Positions 55,653-62,182 of a DNA stretch of 62,182 nt are shown here, piece after piece. Position 1 is the first letter of the stretch. Each line of letters begins with the position of its first letter. Made by a program: the position numbers and the translations under genes. The notes below the pieces were generated by a model that was not told the origin of the DNA, made no database searches, and saw nothing but the letters and a program-made list of their open reading frames with translations. This DNA comes from a virus: the IMG/VR virus record IMGVR_UViG_3300046516_000574, positions 1 to 62,182 of that record. One strand, 5' to 3'.

Positions 55653-57197
55653 TTACACTCCAAATTTCTTCTTCATGGCGCTAAAGGTTTCAAGCATCTC
55701 GCCGATGCGCCGAATTGCGTCGAGATCGATCGGGAACAAGGCCTTATCGTAAGGCCATGTATTCTGTTCCTCGATTATTGTATTGAATGCCGCTTCTGCC
55801 TGTTGCAGGCCGCGCCGAATATCTGTCCAATACTTATTGACGCGGTCTGTGTGACTGCGACGCAAAAGCCGTTCTTTCTCCTCCTTTTCTATCCCCCGTT
55901 GAATGCCAAGCCCTTTTTGGATCTCTAACCCAACGAGACTGCTTACCCATTGGGCGGATGCTTCTCGATCATTGAGTTTCTCCTCTCGATCGATCTCGGC
56001 TCGGATACGTTTTGCCAAGGCTAACTGCTGCTTTACCGGCACGACGTACCGGCCGCCCTCAGACAGTACCGCTCGGCGAAAGGCTTCCGCCTGCGCTAAC
56101 AATCTGAATGCGGTGACGCACTGCGGATCATAAACTTTATCGAGTTCCTTCTGCGCTTTAACGGCTTCCGCCTCCTTCTGGCGCCGTTCATTTTCGGCCT
56201 TCTCCTTAGCTTGGCGTTCTTCTTTTGCTTTACGGGCTTTGGCGCGCTCTTTTTCGGCGCGTTCCTGTTCGGCTTTGTGGGCGGCGGCGGCTCGCTTGCG
56301 GGCAGCTTCAGCCTCTTTATTGCGGGCTTCAGCTTCGCGTGCGGCTTGTTGCGCCTTGGTCTTGCGGGCGCCTTCAGCCGCTGCTGCGTCAGCTTTTGCC
56401 CTCTCGGCTTTCTCGCGTGCGATTTGAGCTGCGTGTTCTTTTCGCGCTCGCTCTTCTTCGGCGCGAGCTTCAGCCGCAGCGCGCTTAGCCTCGGCTTGCT
56501 CCGCTTCCTTTTCCAAGCGAACCTCTTCAGCGCGTCTGGCAGCGTCTCGCTCGGCGCGGATTGTTTCGACGTCTGCAAGAGCTTCCGAAACAATGACGCC
56601 CATAACGCCGGTCTGCTTCAGGGTGGCGAGCGCATCACCGATCTTGGTCGAAGAGACGATCTCCGCTTTTTTATTTTCAGCCTTGCGCTCGGTTCGCTTT
56701 GACTTGTCAAAGCCATTAATCGCGCGATAAATTGTGTCTTCGCCGGGGCCGTGTGCGGCAATTATGGCCTGCGTCCGGGCCAGCGTCCGATTGTCGTCGG
56801 TTGGCTCCAGAAATCTGGAGCTAACGTCGTCTCCCAGTAAGATCGCTCGCGACACGATGCGAGCATGGGCGGCGACGCTGTCCTCAGTGGCGCCCGAGTT
56901 GGTGCCCCGCTGGGTCATGTTCTCCATCGTCATAATGGCGACCATGTCGTCGTCGTCATAGTCATCGATGACGGCTTCGATTTCGGTCAGGCCTTCGCGC
57001 TTGGCGGCTTCAAGGCGGTGGTGGCCAGCGGCTAGCTGATACCCCTTCCCGCGAGGCGAAGGGCGTGCTGTAACCCCCGAAAAGAACCCAAGCTCATCGA
57101 TTGACTGACGCAATCGCTGAACCTGTTCTTCGTCTACGGGATAGATCGTGAAATTACGAAACGGGTTCGGCTGGATATCCTTTATCCGTATTTTCAT
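55653..57197 (-). CDS. ParB-domain protein with TolA-like coiled coil
   Basis: ATG 57197 has GGAG eight bases upstream; a GTG 9 bases earlier has no room for a ribosome site. Residues 1-100 are a ParB/Srx-type domain: IKDIQPNPFRNFTIYPVDEE, then GKGYQLAAGHHRLEAAKREG and MVAIMTMENMTQRG. In this superfamily the GHHR motif binds nucleotide or substrate. Residues 100-180 could hold a helix-turn-helix (TQAIIAAHGPGEDTIYRAIN). Residues 215-365 form a highly charged Ala/Glu/Lys/Arg coiled coil like TolA, followed by a helical C-terminal domain. It could be a DNA-binding segregation, transcription or anti-defence factor. Confidence 0.7.
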   Translation of the reverse strand: MKIRIKDIQPNPFRNFTIYPVDEEQVQRLRQSIDELGFFSGVTARPSPRGKGYQLAAGHHRLEAAKREGLTEIEAVIDDYDDDDMVAIMTMENMTQRGTNSGATEDSVAAHARIVSRAILLGDDVSSRFLEPTDDNRTLARTQAIIAAHGPGEDTIYRAINGFDKSKRTERKAENKKAEIVSSTKIGDALATLKQTGVMGVIVSEALADVETIRAERDAARRAEEVRLEKEAEQAEAKRAAAEARAEEERARKEHAAQIAREKAERAKADAAAAEGARKTKAQQAAREAEARNKEAEAARKRAAAAHKAEQERAEKERAKARKAKEERQAKEKAENERRQKEAEAVKAQKELDKVYDPQCVTAFRLLAQAEAFRRAVLSEGGRYVVPVKQQLALAKRIRAEIDREEKLNDREASAQWVSSLVGLEIQKGLGIQRGIEKEEKERLLRRSHTDRVNKYWTDIRRGLQQAEAAFNTIIEEQNTWPYDKALFPIDLDAIRRIGEMLETFSAMKKKFGV

Positions 57198-57277
57198 ATC
57201 AGTCACTCCAGATTGCTCCTCTGTAAAAGAAGAGATTGGTTCGTTGAACGGTTAACGTATGAAGCGGGTTGTGCGAC

Positions 57278-57475
57278 ATGTCAATGGACCCCCTCCACCG
57301 CGCCGCGATCAGCGCCGGTCAGAAGCGCGCTTGGGCCGATCCTGACATCCGCGCTCGCCGCAGTGCAGCAATCGCCAAGGCTCTTGACGACCCGCTCTTG
57401 CGCGCGGCCATGTCGAGGAAGAAGATCAAGCCGGGTTCCCGCCGCTCAAGGGCAGGAGAATATGATGGCGATTGA
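57278..57475 (+). CDS. Small basic protein with NUMOD-like helical repeats
   Basis: ATG 57278 opens a 65-residue, Arg/Lys-rich protein. The segments RAAISAGQKRAWADPDIRAR and RSAAIAKALDDPLLRAAMSR are two copies of a W/L-x-DPxxRAxxS helix found in nuclease-associated modular DNA-binding domains and in small phage proteins. There is no nuclease domain here. Its 3' end overlaps the endolysin start by 11 bases, so it precedes the lysis cassette. It could bind DNA non-specifically. Confidence 0.5.
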   Translation: MSMDPLHRAAISAGQKRAWADPDIRARRSAAIAKALDDPLLRAAMSRKKIKPGSRRSRAGEYDGD

Positions 57476-58034
57476 TAGAGACGTCTTCTTCGACGCCGTC
57501 CGCGAAGACCCGTTCGGCGGCAACCTCGTCCAATCGCAAGTTGATGGACTTTCGTTTCTTCTCGACACATGGGAGGGCTATTTCTTCGACCGCGATATCC
57601 GGTGGCTCGCCTATTGCCTCGCGACAGCGTTTCACGAGACGGCGCAAACGATGGAGCCCATCGAGGAATATGGCAAAGGTGGAAATGCAAGCTACGCGCA
57701 ACCGGCTGGGCCCTATGGCAACTGCTATTACGGGCGCGGCTACGTCCAGCTAACTTGGTTGGAAAATTACGAGAAAGGCGAGCAAGTCCTGCGCGACGAT
57801 TACGAGATGGCATGCCCGATGGTTCGCTATCCCCACCGCATGCTAGAACACGTTCCGGCGGCGCTGATCCTATTCGATGGATCGATCAAAGGTTGGTTCA
57901 CGGGCATGGGCTTGCCCGAGTATTTCAACGACACGACGGATGATCCCTTTAACGCCCGCCGAGTGATCAACGGCACCGACAAGGCCGAGACGATCGCCAA
58001 TTATCATAGAGCCTTCCTCGCCGCGCTCGGCTAA
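57465..58034 (+). CDS. Endolysin, glycoside hydrolase family 19-like
   Basis: ATG 57465 is chosen because AGGAG lies six bases upstream; ATG 57462 is too close. The 189-residue protein is a single GH19 (chitinase/lysozyme-type) domain: WLAYCLATAFHETAQTMEPI contains the likely catalytic Glu58, and EEYG supplies the second acid (Glu67 or Glu68). YYGRGYVQLTWLENY is the substrate-groove signature. There is no signal peptide or membrane helix, so it needs a holin. The candidate holin gene lies 39 bases downstream. Confidence 0.85.
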   Translation: MAIDRDVFFDAVREDPFGGNLVQSQVDGLSFLLDTWEGYFFDRDIRWLAYCLATAFHETAQTMEPIEEYGKGGNASYAQPAGPYGNCYYGRGYVQLTWLENYEKGEQVLRDDYEMACPMVRYPHRMLEHVPAALILFDGSIKGWFTGMGLPEYFNDTTDDPFNARRVINGTDKAETIANYHRAFLAALG

Positions 58035-58073
58035 ACTGGATGGGGTAGAGGGGCGCGCAAGGAGCGCCCGGCA

Positions 58074-58265
58074 ATGAGTCTCGGCCAAATTGGCTCTGAA
58101 ACAATCGGCGCCCTCAAGGCGTCGCCCCTCCTGTTGGTCGTCGTGCTCCTCAACGCCGGGATGATCTGGGCTTTGCTGTATGTCGCCGCCTCGCAGCGCG
58201 ACGAGCGACAGGTGCTCACCAAGATGCTGATCGACTGCCCGCCCACGCATGCTAGTGGCGGGTAA
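58074..58265 (+). CDS. Candidate holin (single membrane helix)
   Basis: GGAGCGCCCGGCA precedes the ATG. The 63-residue product has a polar N-terminus, one hydrophobic helix (LLLVVVLLNAGMIWALLYVA, about residues 19-38) and a charged tail (SQRDERQVLTKMLID). Class III holins have one helix and this size. Similar proteins follow endolysins in alphaproteobacterial phages, from memory. The end overlaps the convergent leftward gene by 14 bases. It might instead be a pinholin or an inner-membrane spanin. Confidence 0.6.
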   Translation: MSLGQIGSETIGALKASPLLLVVVLLNAGMIWALLYVAASQRDERQVLTKMLIDCPPTHASGG

Positions 58266-58740
58266 ACAGATTATCGAACCGGCCGCCGCCATGCCGCATC
58301 TCAAGGCTATCCGAGTCCAGCATCAGATCGACGCACTGCCCCCTGTGACCGCGCTTGATCCGCCAGCGGCGCGCCTTATACCCGACGCCGTCAGTGGCGA
58401 TGGCGATCACCACCTCGATACGATCGGGAGCGTCCGTGGGCCGTTGCGAGCGCTGGAGATCGTAGCCCGGCTCACGGGTGATCATCCACGCCTCGGACAA
58501 GAACATATACGCCGTCGCCCCCGTCTCCCGAATCTTCTCGCGCACCATCTGCGCCGCGGCGTCCTTCGATTCGTCGCCGCTGAACGGCGTGGCGATGCAA
58601 TAGTCGTGCGTGCCGGGGCATACGAGGTGGAAGAGCGGCGTTAGCTCGTCCGCGCCAAACGAGATAAGGATGCGGCGCGCGTGCATCTCGGCGACGTCGA
58701 GCAGGCGGTTGAGCTGCTGTTCGTCATGGTCGCTGTTCAC
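58252..58740 (-). CDS. Hypothetical protein at the end of the leftward operon
   Basis: A GTG at 58740 overlaps the upstream gene by 17 bases and gives 162 residues. The product is alpha/beta (HARRILISFGADELTPLFHL, AAAQMVREKIRETGATAYMF), then SEAWMITREPGYDL and a C-terminal basic region (GVGYKARRWRIKRGHRG). It has no known catalytic motif. From memory, proteins with an SEAWM motif are found in other phages as unknowns. Confidence 0.55.
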   Translation of the reverse strand: MNSDHDEQQLNRLLDVAEMHARRILISFGADELTPLFHLVCPGTHDYCIATPFSGDESKDAAAQMVREKIRETGATAYMFLSEAWMITREPGYDLQRSQRPTDAPDRIEVVIAIATDGVGYKARRWRIKRGHRGQCVDLMLDSDSLEMRHGGGRFDNLFTRH

Positions 58741-58942
58741 GCAGTTCCTCCTCGAATTGCTTGAGCGCGGCGCCCAAGTCCGCAGCGCAATCATTCACCA
58801 GCTTACGCCGCAGCGCGGCGGCGAGGTTGGCGATCTTCACCTCCAGTTGCTCCACCCGCCCCATGTCCTCGCGGAAAAGGGCGGCGTCGCGCTGGCCCAG
58901 CAATGTTTCGAGTTCGGTCATAGCGCCCTCGCCGTCAGTCAT
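58724..58942 (-). CDS. Small coiled-coil protein
   Basis: ATG 58942 overlaps the upstream stop (ATGA). The 72-residue product is one long charged helix (GRVEQLEVKIANLAAALRRK, AALKQFEEELREQ). It probably oligomerises. No family is assigned. Confidence 0.55.
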   Translation of the reverse strand: MTDGEGAMTELETLLGQRDAALFREDMGRVEQLEVKIANLAAALRRKLVNDCAADLGAALKQFEEELREQRP

Positions 58943-59157
58943 TTCGCGTCGTCCTCCATCTGCGTCAGCAAGTCCTCGATCGCCTCTTCAGGCGTGCGGC
59001 CGGTGCCGACCGTGCAGCCGGGTTCGAACTCGCCAACCCACGCGCCGAATGCGTAGCCGTCCGGGGCGCCTTCGTTGGATTCAACCGTAATTTCCTCCAG
59101 CCCCCGGAGGCCGAGGCTTTTGGCGATCTTGTCGAAGCGGTCGTCATCGGGGCTCAT
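58939..59157 (-). CDS. Small acidic protein with HicB-like C-terminal pattern
   Basis: ATG 59157 overlaps the upstream stop. The 72-residue product has GYAFGAWVGEFEPGCTVGTG followed by RTPEEAIEDLLTQME. The Gly-x-GxTPEEAxxxL ending is common to small HicB-like antitoxin folds and to phage proteins that share this fold. No HicA toxin is adjacent, so it should not be called an antitoxin. Function unknown. Confidence 0.55.
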   Translation of the reverse strand: MSPDDDRFDKIAKSLGLRGLEEITVESNEGAPDGYAFGAWVGEFEPGCTVGTGRTPEEAIEDLLTQMEDDAK

Positions 59158-59375
59158 GTGACTCTCCAGAACCGCCAAACCACCTCATTGGGCGTTTCCC
59201 CCTCGATGCGGCGGCGCGTGAAGGTCCAGCCATGCCTCTTGCACCACATGTGCAGGCCATTGGCCTCGCTCACGCCGCCGACGAAGCTGTCCCCCACCTC
59301 CATTTCCGTAAAGTCGTGCTTGTACCGTTTCTTGGGAGTGGGAATCGGTATGCTCTTCTCATATTCGATCGTCAT
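59154..59375 (-). CDS. Hypothetical 73-residue protein
   Basis: ATG 59375 has GGGAGGAACGAA directly upstream. The product has a Lys/Pro start (SIPIPTPKKRYKHDFTEM), then VGDSFVGGVSEANGLHMW and a basic strand-rich end (WTFTRRRIEGETPNEVVWRF). The DFxEMxVGDSF pattern is widespread in short phage proteins of unknown function. The gene is coupled to both neighbours. Confidence 0.6.
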   Translation of the reverse strand: MTIEYEKSIPIPTPKKRYKHDFTEMEVGDSFVGGVSEANGLHMWCKRHGWTFTRRRIEGETPNEVVWRFWRVT

Positions 59376-59563
59376 TTCGTTCCTCCCGGTTTGGATGGTT
59401 TGGGGCGGTAGGCGCCGCGGCGGTAAATCGCGGCGCGGATTGTCGCTGCATGGACGTTGAAGGAGCGGGCCAGCGCCATCACCGTCCACTTGGTGTTCTG
59501 GTCCCGGTAGAGCTGGCGGACCTCCTCCGCCTCCTCCGGGCTGAGATCAGGCAGGCGGCTCAT
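59372..59563 (-). CDS. Small homeodomain-like helix-turn-helix protein
   Basis: ATG 59563 overlaps the upstream stop (ATGA). The 63-residue product has LSPEEAEEVRQLYRDQNTKW and then MALARSFNVHAATIRAAIYR, a helix-turn-helix of the resolvase/homeodomain-like type. It ends in a basic tail. It may regulate late genes or bind DNA during replication. No catalytic domain is present. Confidence 0.65.
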   Translation of the reverse strand: MSRLPDLSPEEAEEVRQLYRDQNTKWTVMALARSFNVHAATIRAAIYRRGAYRPKPSKPGGTK

Positions 59564-59745
59564 CACTCCAGCCCCTTTGCCTTGGCCAGCCAGCGCGGCA
59601 TGGTTACCGTGACATCCTCGCCCACCCCCGGCTCTTCTGGATCGAACTGGCAGTGGCTCTTGGGGAGCCAGATTTCCTCGCCGTCGATCTCGACCAGAAG
59701 CGCCGCCTCCGTTTCGGCGATGACGGTGCCCTCATGCTGGCTCAC
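59563..59745 (-). CDS. Small beta-rich protein (60 residues)
   Basis: ATG 59745 overlaps the SNF2 gene's stop (ATGA). The product is strand-rich (EGTVIAETEAALLVEIDGEE, IWLPKSHCQF, VGEDVTVTMPRWLAKAKGLE), the layout of a small SH3- or OB-like barrel. Such phage proteins often occur beside DNA-metabolism genes. Function unknown. Confidence 0.6.
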   Translation of the reverse strand: MSQHEGTVIAETEAALLVEIDGEEIWLPKSHCQFDPEEPGVGEDVTVTMPRWLAKAKGLE

Positions 59746-61748
59746 AGCGCGCCGCCTTTCACGATCGCTAGCAGCTCTGCCGGGATTTGCCGCCCGTATT
59801 TAACGGCGAGGGTCCGACCATACTTGGCCGCCTTCTGAGTCAGGAACTCTTTGCTGGCGAGGCTCTTGCCGAATGCACTGTCCATTTTATTAAATCCGTA
59901 GCCGTCGAGGGCGAATGCGCCGTCGCACATACCGGCAATGATCCTCAGAGCCTCGTGGGTGGCCGCGATTTGGTCCGGGGTGAGATCACCCGGCTGCGGG
60001 CCGACTTGCCCGCCTGCGGGCGTTGGAAGGGCGTTGGAAGGCGGTTGGACGGGCGTTGGAAGCAGCTTGGGGGCCTCCAGCGCGCCATCGGCGCCCTTGT
60101 CGTCCACCGCCGCGGCGATAACGTCCATCTTCTCCACGATGATCTGGGCCATGCGGCAATCGAGCGAGCCGTCGAGAACCAGATGCTGCACCAGCACCGA
60201 ATCCTTTTGGCCTATGCGATGGCAGCGATCCTCGGCTTGCGCCAGATTTCCGGGCACCCAGTCCAACTCGGCGAACACGACATGCGAGCTGGCGGTGAGG
60301 GTGATGCCGACGCCCGCCGCCTGAATGCCGCCGACGAAGATGCGGACTTGGGGATGCGTCTGGAAGGCGTGGACCGCAGAGTCGCGCAGCGGCAGGGTCA
60401 TGCGACCGTCGAACTTGACGACACCGAACTCGGCGAGCGCCTCGGCGAGCTGGTCGATGACGTCATGGTGATGAGCCATCACGACCACCTTGTCCTCGCT
60501 GTCGAGGCAGTCGCGGACGTGGGCGATAACCTGTGGCAGCTTGGCCAGCGCGACCTCGTGGCGGACCTTCGACGTCTCGGTGAACGCGGCCATGTTGCCT
60601 TGGTTCAATTCCTCGACGGCCTGCTTGTAGGCGGCGGGATCGGACCAAGTGCGGGTTTCCTCGACGCGGGCGCGGAGCTTGTCGAGCCGCTCCTCGGTGG
60701 CGCGGACCACTTTCGCCTCGTGTTCGACCGCCGCCTTCTCGGCGGCCGAGAGCGGCTGGAACGCGATCACCTGACGGCGCTTGGCGGGCAGCTCGGTCAG
60801 AACGTCGGCTTTCATCCGGCGGACCATGACGCTAGACCGCAGCTTGGCCTGTAGCTCATCGAGGTGGGAGGCGCCCGACGTATCCCAGCCGAAACGGGTC
60901 CGACGACCGGCGCAGTAGCGGACGTGGAAGGTGTTCCAATCGGCGCCGAGCCCCTTGCGGTCGATGGAGCGCAGGAGGGTCCACAGCTCCTCGGGGCGGT
61001 TCAGGATTGGCGTGCCGGTCAGGAACAGGCGGCGGCGAGCCCGAATCGGGTTGATGGTCTTCTTGGGATCGTCCTTGTTGAAGCGGCCGAACACGACCGC
61101 GGTGCGGTCGGCCTTGGCGTTCTTGAGGTAGTGAGCCTCGTCCACGATCAAGGCGTCCCACTGCACCGCGTCGATGTTGGTGCGGTACTTTTTCACTTGT
61201 TCGTAATTGACGATGACCATACCGCCCGGATTGAAGGCGCCGTTGGCGATCGAAACCTTGAGCGGGCGGGTCAGCCACTTCCGAGCCTCGCGCTGCCAGT
61301 TCAGCTTCAGCGAGGCCGGGCAGATCACCAGCACATTGGCGATCGACTTGTCGCTGTTGATGATGCCCAAGGCCTGAATGGTCTTGCCGAGGCCCATCTC
61401 GTCGGCGATCAGCGTGTCGGTGCGCGCCTGCGCGTAGGCGACGCCAGCGAGCTGGTAGGGGAGGTAGGCGAGCCCCTGCGGGGCCGGGACGGCGATGTCG
61501 GCGCTCGCGGCGCGGCTGGCCTCGATGGAAGCTTGCTCGCGCTGGTGCTTGGCGATTCGCTCGGCGTTGATGGCGGCGACGGCTGCGGCATCGCCCTGCG
61601 CCAGCTTCTCGGCGACATCGGTCTTGTCGGTCCACCAAGTGCGGCGGTCGGGGTTCCAGCGGCAACCGGCCGCTTTCACGATGTCCTTGTCGGTGAAGGC
61701 TGAGCGGATGATCCAGAGGTCGCCTTCCTTGATTACGGAGATGGTCAT
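59742..61748 (-). CDS. SNF2-family DNA translocase, SMARCAL1/HARP-like
   Basis: ATG 61748 is chosen two bases after the upstream stop. Residues 1-60 (FTDKDIVKAAGCRWNPDRRT, WWTDKTDVAE) resemble the HARP-like substrate-recognition segment of SMARCAL1 relatives. The helicase core follows: LIADEMGLGKT (Walker A), ALIVDEAHYLKN (DEAH box), LFLTGTPILNRPEELW (motif III), RIFVGGIQAAGVGITLTASS (motif V) and DRCHRIGQKDSV (motif VI). The C-terminal 110 residues are Pro-rich and then helical. Such enzymes remodel forks, anneal single strands or drive branch migration. It heads the leftward operon after one small gene. Confidence 0.85.
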   Translation of the reverse strand: MTISVIKEGDLWIIRSAFTDKDIVKAAGCRWNPDRRTWWTDKTDVAEKLAQGDAAAVAAINAERIAKHQREQASIEASRAASADIAVPAPQGLAYLPYQLAGVAYAQARTDTLIADEMGLGKTIQALGIINSDKSIANVLVICPASLKLNWQREARKWLTRPLKVSIANGAFNPGGMVIVNYEQVKKYRTNIDAVQWDALIVDEAHYLKNAKADRTAVVFGRFNKDDPKKTINPIRARRRLFLTGTPILNRPEELWTLLRSIDRKGLGADWNTFHVRYCAGRRTRFGWDTSGASHLDELQAKLRSSVMVRRMKADVLTELPAKRRQVIAFQPLSAAEKAAVEHEAKVVRATEERLDKLRARVEETRTWSDPAAYKQAVEELNQGNMAAFTETSKVRHEVALAKLPQVIAHVRDCLDSEDKVVVMAHHHDVIDQLAEALAEFGVVKFDGRMTLPLRDSAVHAFQTHPQVRIFVGGIQAAGVGITLTASSHVVFAELDWVPGNLAQAEDRCHRIGQKDSVLVQHLVLDGSLDCRMAQIIVEKMDVIAAAVDDKGADGALEAPKLLPTPVQPPSNALPTPAGGQVGPQPGDLTPDQIAATHEALRIIAGMCDGAFALDGYGFNKMDSAFGKSLASKEFLTQKAAKYGRTLAVKYGRQIPAELLAIVKGGAL

Positions 61749-61750
61749 GC

Positions 61751-61954
61751 TCACCACTCCCGAGGTGCGTATTCGGTGATGACCCGCACGCGGTTGCGGC
61801 GAGTCGAGACCAGAAGGCGGGCGCCGTTCTCACGGTCGCAGACCATCCAGTTGCCCAATGCGGTCGGGAGGATGTCGACGGAGAGGGATTGGCCCCAGCG
61901 GCGCTCTATGGCGCGCTCCAAGCGTTTGCGGATGTCGTCTGTCAGGGTGATCAT
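61751..61954 (-). CDS. Hypothetical protein, first gene of the leftward SNF2 operon
   Basis: The ATG at 61954 lies four bases after GAGGA. The 67-residue product has a basic helix (DDIRKRLERAIERRWGQSLS), then VDILPTALGNWMVCDRENGA and a strand-rich end (RLLVSTRRNRVRVITEYAPR). No family is recognised. Confidence 0.55.
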   Translation of the reverse strand: MITLTDDIRKRLERAIERRWGQSLSVDILPTALGNWMVCDRENGARLLVSTRRNRVRVITEYAPREW

Positions 61955-61982
61955 GTTGTCCTCGGTAGTGTGCCGAATGATT

Positions 61983-62010
61983 TAGGGGCCGGGTTTGACC
62001 CCAGCCCCTA
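61983..62010 (-). promoter_or_regulatory. Strong hairpin upstream of the SNF2 operon
   Basis: TAGGGGC (61983-61989) pairs with GCCCCTA (62004-62010). The stem extends inward through one wobble and three G-C pairs to about 11 bp around a 6-base loop when read leftward. It lies in the 86-base gap after the gene that ends at 62041, so it may be that gene's terminator despite a poor U-tract. It overlaps the -10 element of the promoter candidate at 62008-62036. Confidence 0.45.
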
Positions 62011-62036
62011 GTAGCAGCTTCTGCGACAACAGGCAA
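62008..62036 (-). promoter_or_regulatory. Candidate leftward promoter (second copy of the 18-base block)
   Basis: Read leftward, TTGCCT (62036-62031) is followed by 17 bases and TACTAG (62013-62008). The 18 bases at 62011-62028 (GTAGCAGCTTCTGCGACA on the plus strand) are identical to 11627-11644. The overlap with the hairpin means that promoter and terminator readings compete. Confidence 0.4.
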
Positions 62037-62040
62037 GTGG

Positions 62041-62182
62041 TCAGATGACATCCTTGGCGATGACGTAGCCCAGCGAGCGGAGCCACTTCACGGCCGGGCG
62101 CGGGAAGGACATGACGCCGTCGTAGCCTACGATCCGCTTGCGCGACCACTCGATTTCGAGGCCGATGTTCTCGGTCGTCTCA
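62041..62182 (-). CDS. C-terminal part of a leftward gene truncated by the window edge
   Basis: The frame enters from the right edge and ends at TGA 62043-62041, giving at least 46 residues. The visible part contains IGLEIEWSRKRIVGYDGVMS and FPRPAVKWLRSLGYVIAKDV. The composition is typical of a folded soluble protein. The start and family cannot be determined from the fragment. Confidence 0.55.
   Translation of the reverse strand, partial: ETTENIGLEIEWSRKRIVGYDGVMSFPRPAVKWLRSLGYVIAKDVI

Noticed and set aside
58939-59157. HicB-type antitoxin
   Set aside because: The C-terminal pattern fits, but no HicA-like partner with a conserved His is adjacent. It is one of several coupled small genes of unknown role.
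59787-60854. 355-codon rightward frame antisense to the SNF2 gene
   Set aside because: The leftward frame contains all SNF2 motifs in order. The antisense product has no domains.
1-62182. tRNA genes, integrase, attachment sites, insertion sequences
   Set aside because: Nearly all bases are in coupled protein genes. The few gaps (largest about 226 bases, at 51187-51412) show no cloverleaf, and no recombinase with catalytic Tyr or Ser motifs was found among the translated frames.

Overview
This window is a contiguous piece of a tailed double-stranded DNA bacteriophage genome. It is GC-rich, gene-dense and built from ATGA/GTGA/TGATG-coupled operons. No rRNA, tRNA, CRISPR array, insertion sequence or integrase is visible. 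The virion module points to a short-tailed (podovirus-type) particle: a P22/T7-style portal with a long helical C-terminal extension, an adaptor and a P22 gp10-like nozzle/stabilisation protein, no tape-measure gene, and two very large disordered ejection-type proteins, one with a murein transglycosylase-like domain. GC content and gene style suggest an alphaproteobacterial host (rhizobial or methylotroph-like), but nothing in the sequence proves the host. The terminase and DNA polymerase genes are not present and probably lie outside the window.

Layout. 0-2.5 kb: rightward run of very small membrane or unknown genes, including a 23-residue arginine-rich peptide. 2.5-2.9 kb: one leftward proline-rich protein. 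3.0-10.3 kb: Ig-domain protein, portal, and a 1286-residue multidomain protein carrying an ADP-ribosyltransferase-like module between two 86-bp direct repeats. 10.2-11.6 kb: leftward cluster (DUF192, a secreted protein, a Cys-rich protein). 11.7-19.1 kb: head assembly (disordered Gly/Pro protein, GroES-like co-chaperonin, scaffold, capsid-associated protein, gpT-like major capsid protein). 19.2-33.7 kb: many small structural and tail-fibre genes with shared modules and internal repeats. 33.7-36.5 kb: adaptor and nozzle. 36.5-47.7 kb: ejection/internal virion proteins with a GNAT-fold protein. 47.7-51.2 kb: leftward recombination operon (YqaJ-type exonuclease plus candidate annealing protein). 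51.4-54.9 kb: rightward replication operon (HTH regulator, RuvC-like resolvase, DnaG-type primase, RecA-fold helicase). 54.9-57.2 kb: leftward, visibly less GC-rich island with a ParB-domain/TolA-like coiled-coil protein. 57.3-58.3 kb: lysis cassette (GH19 endolysin, candidate holin). 58.2-62.2 kb: leftward operon of small proteins headed by a SNF2/SMARCAL1-like helicase.

Cross-cutting signals. (1) A short glycine-arginine motif, roughly GGR[IV]G-F/R-Q-D/S-GG, recurs about twenty times in at least seven otherwise unrelated proteins, mostly virion proteins. (2) The palindrome TCGTACGA occurs at least ten times where fewer than one copy is expected. (3) Three leftward transcription units share a promoter-like block (TTGACC/TTGCCT, 17-18 nt, ending in GCTGCTAC). 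(4) A 56-codon gene with an excellent ribosome-binding site is nested out of frame in the long gene after the portal. (5) The ADP-ribosyltransferase module could be removed in frame by recombination between its flanking repeats.
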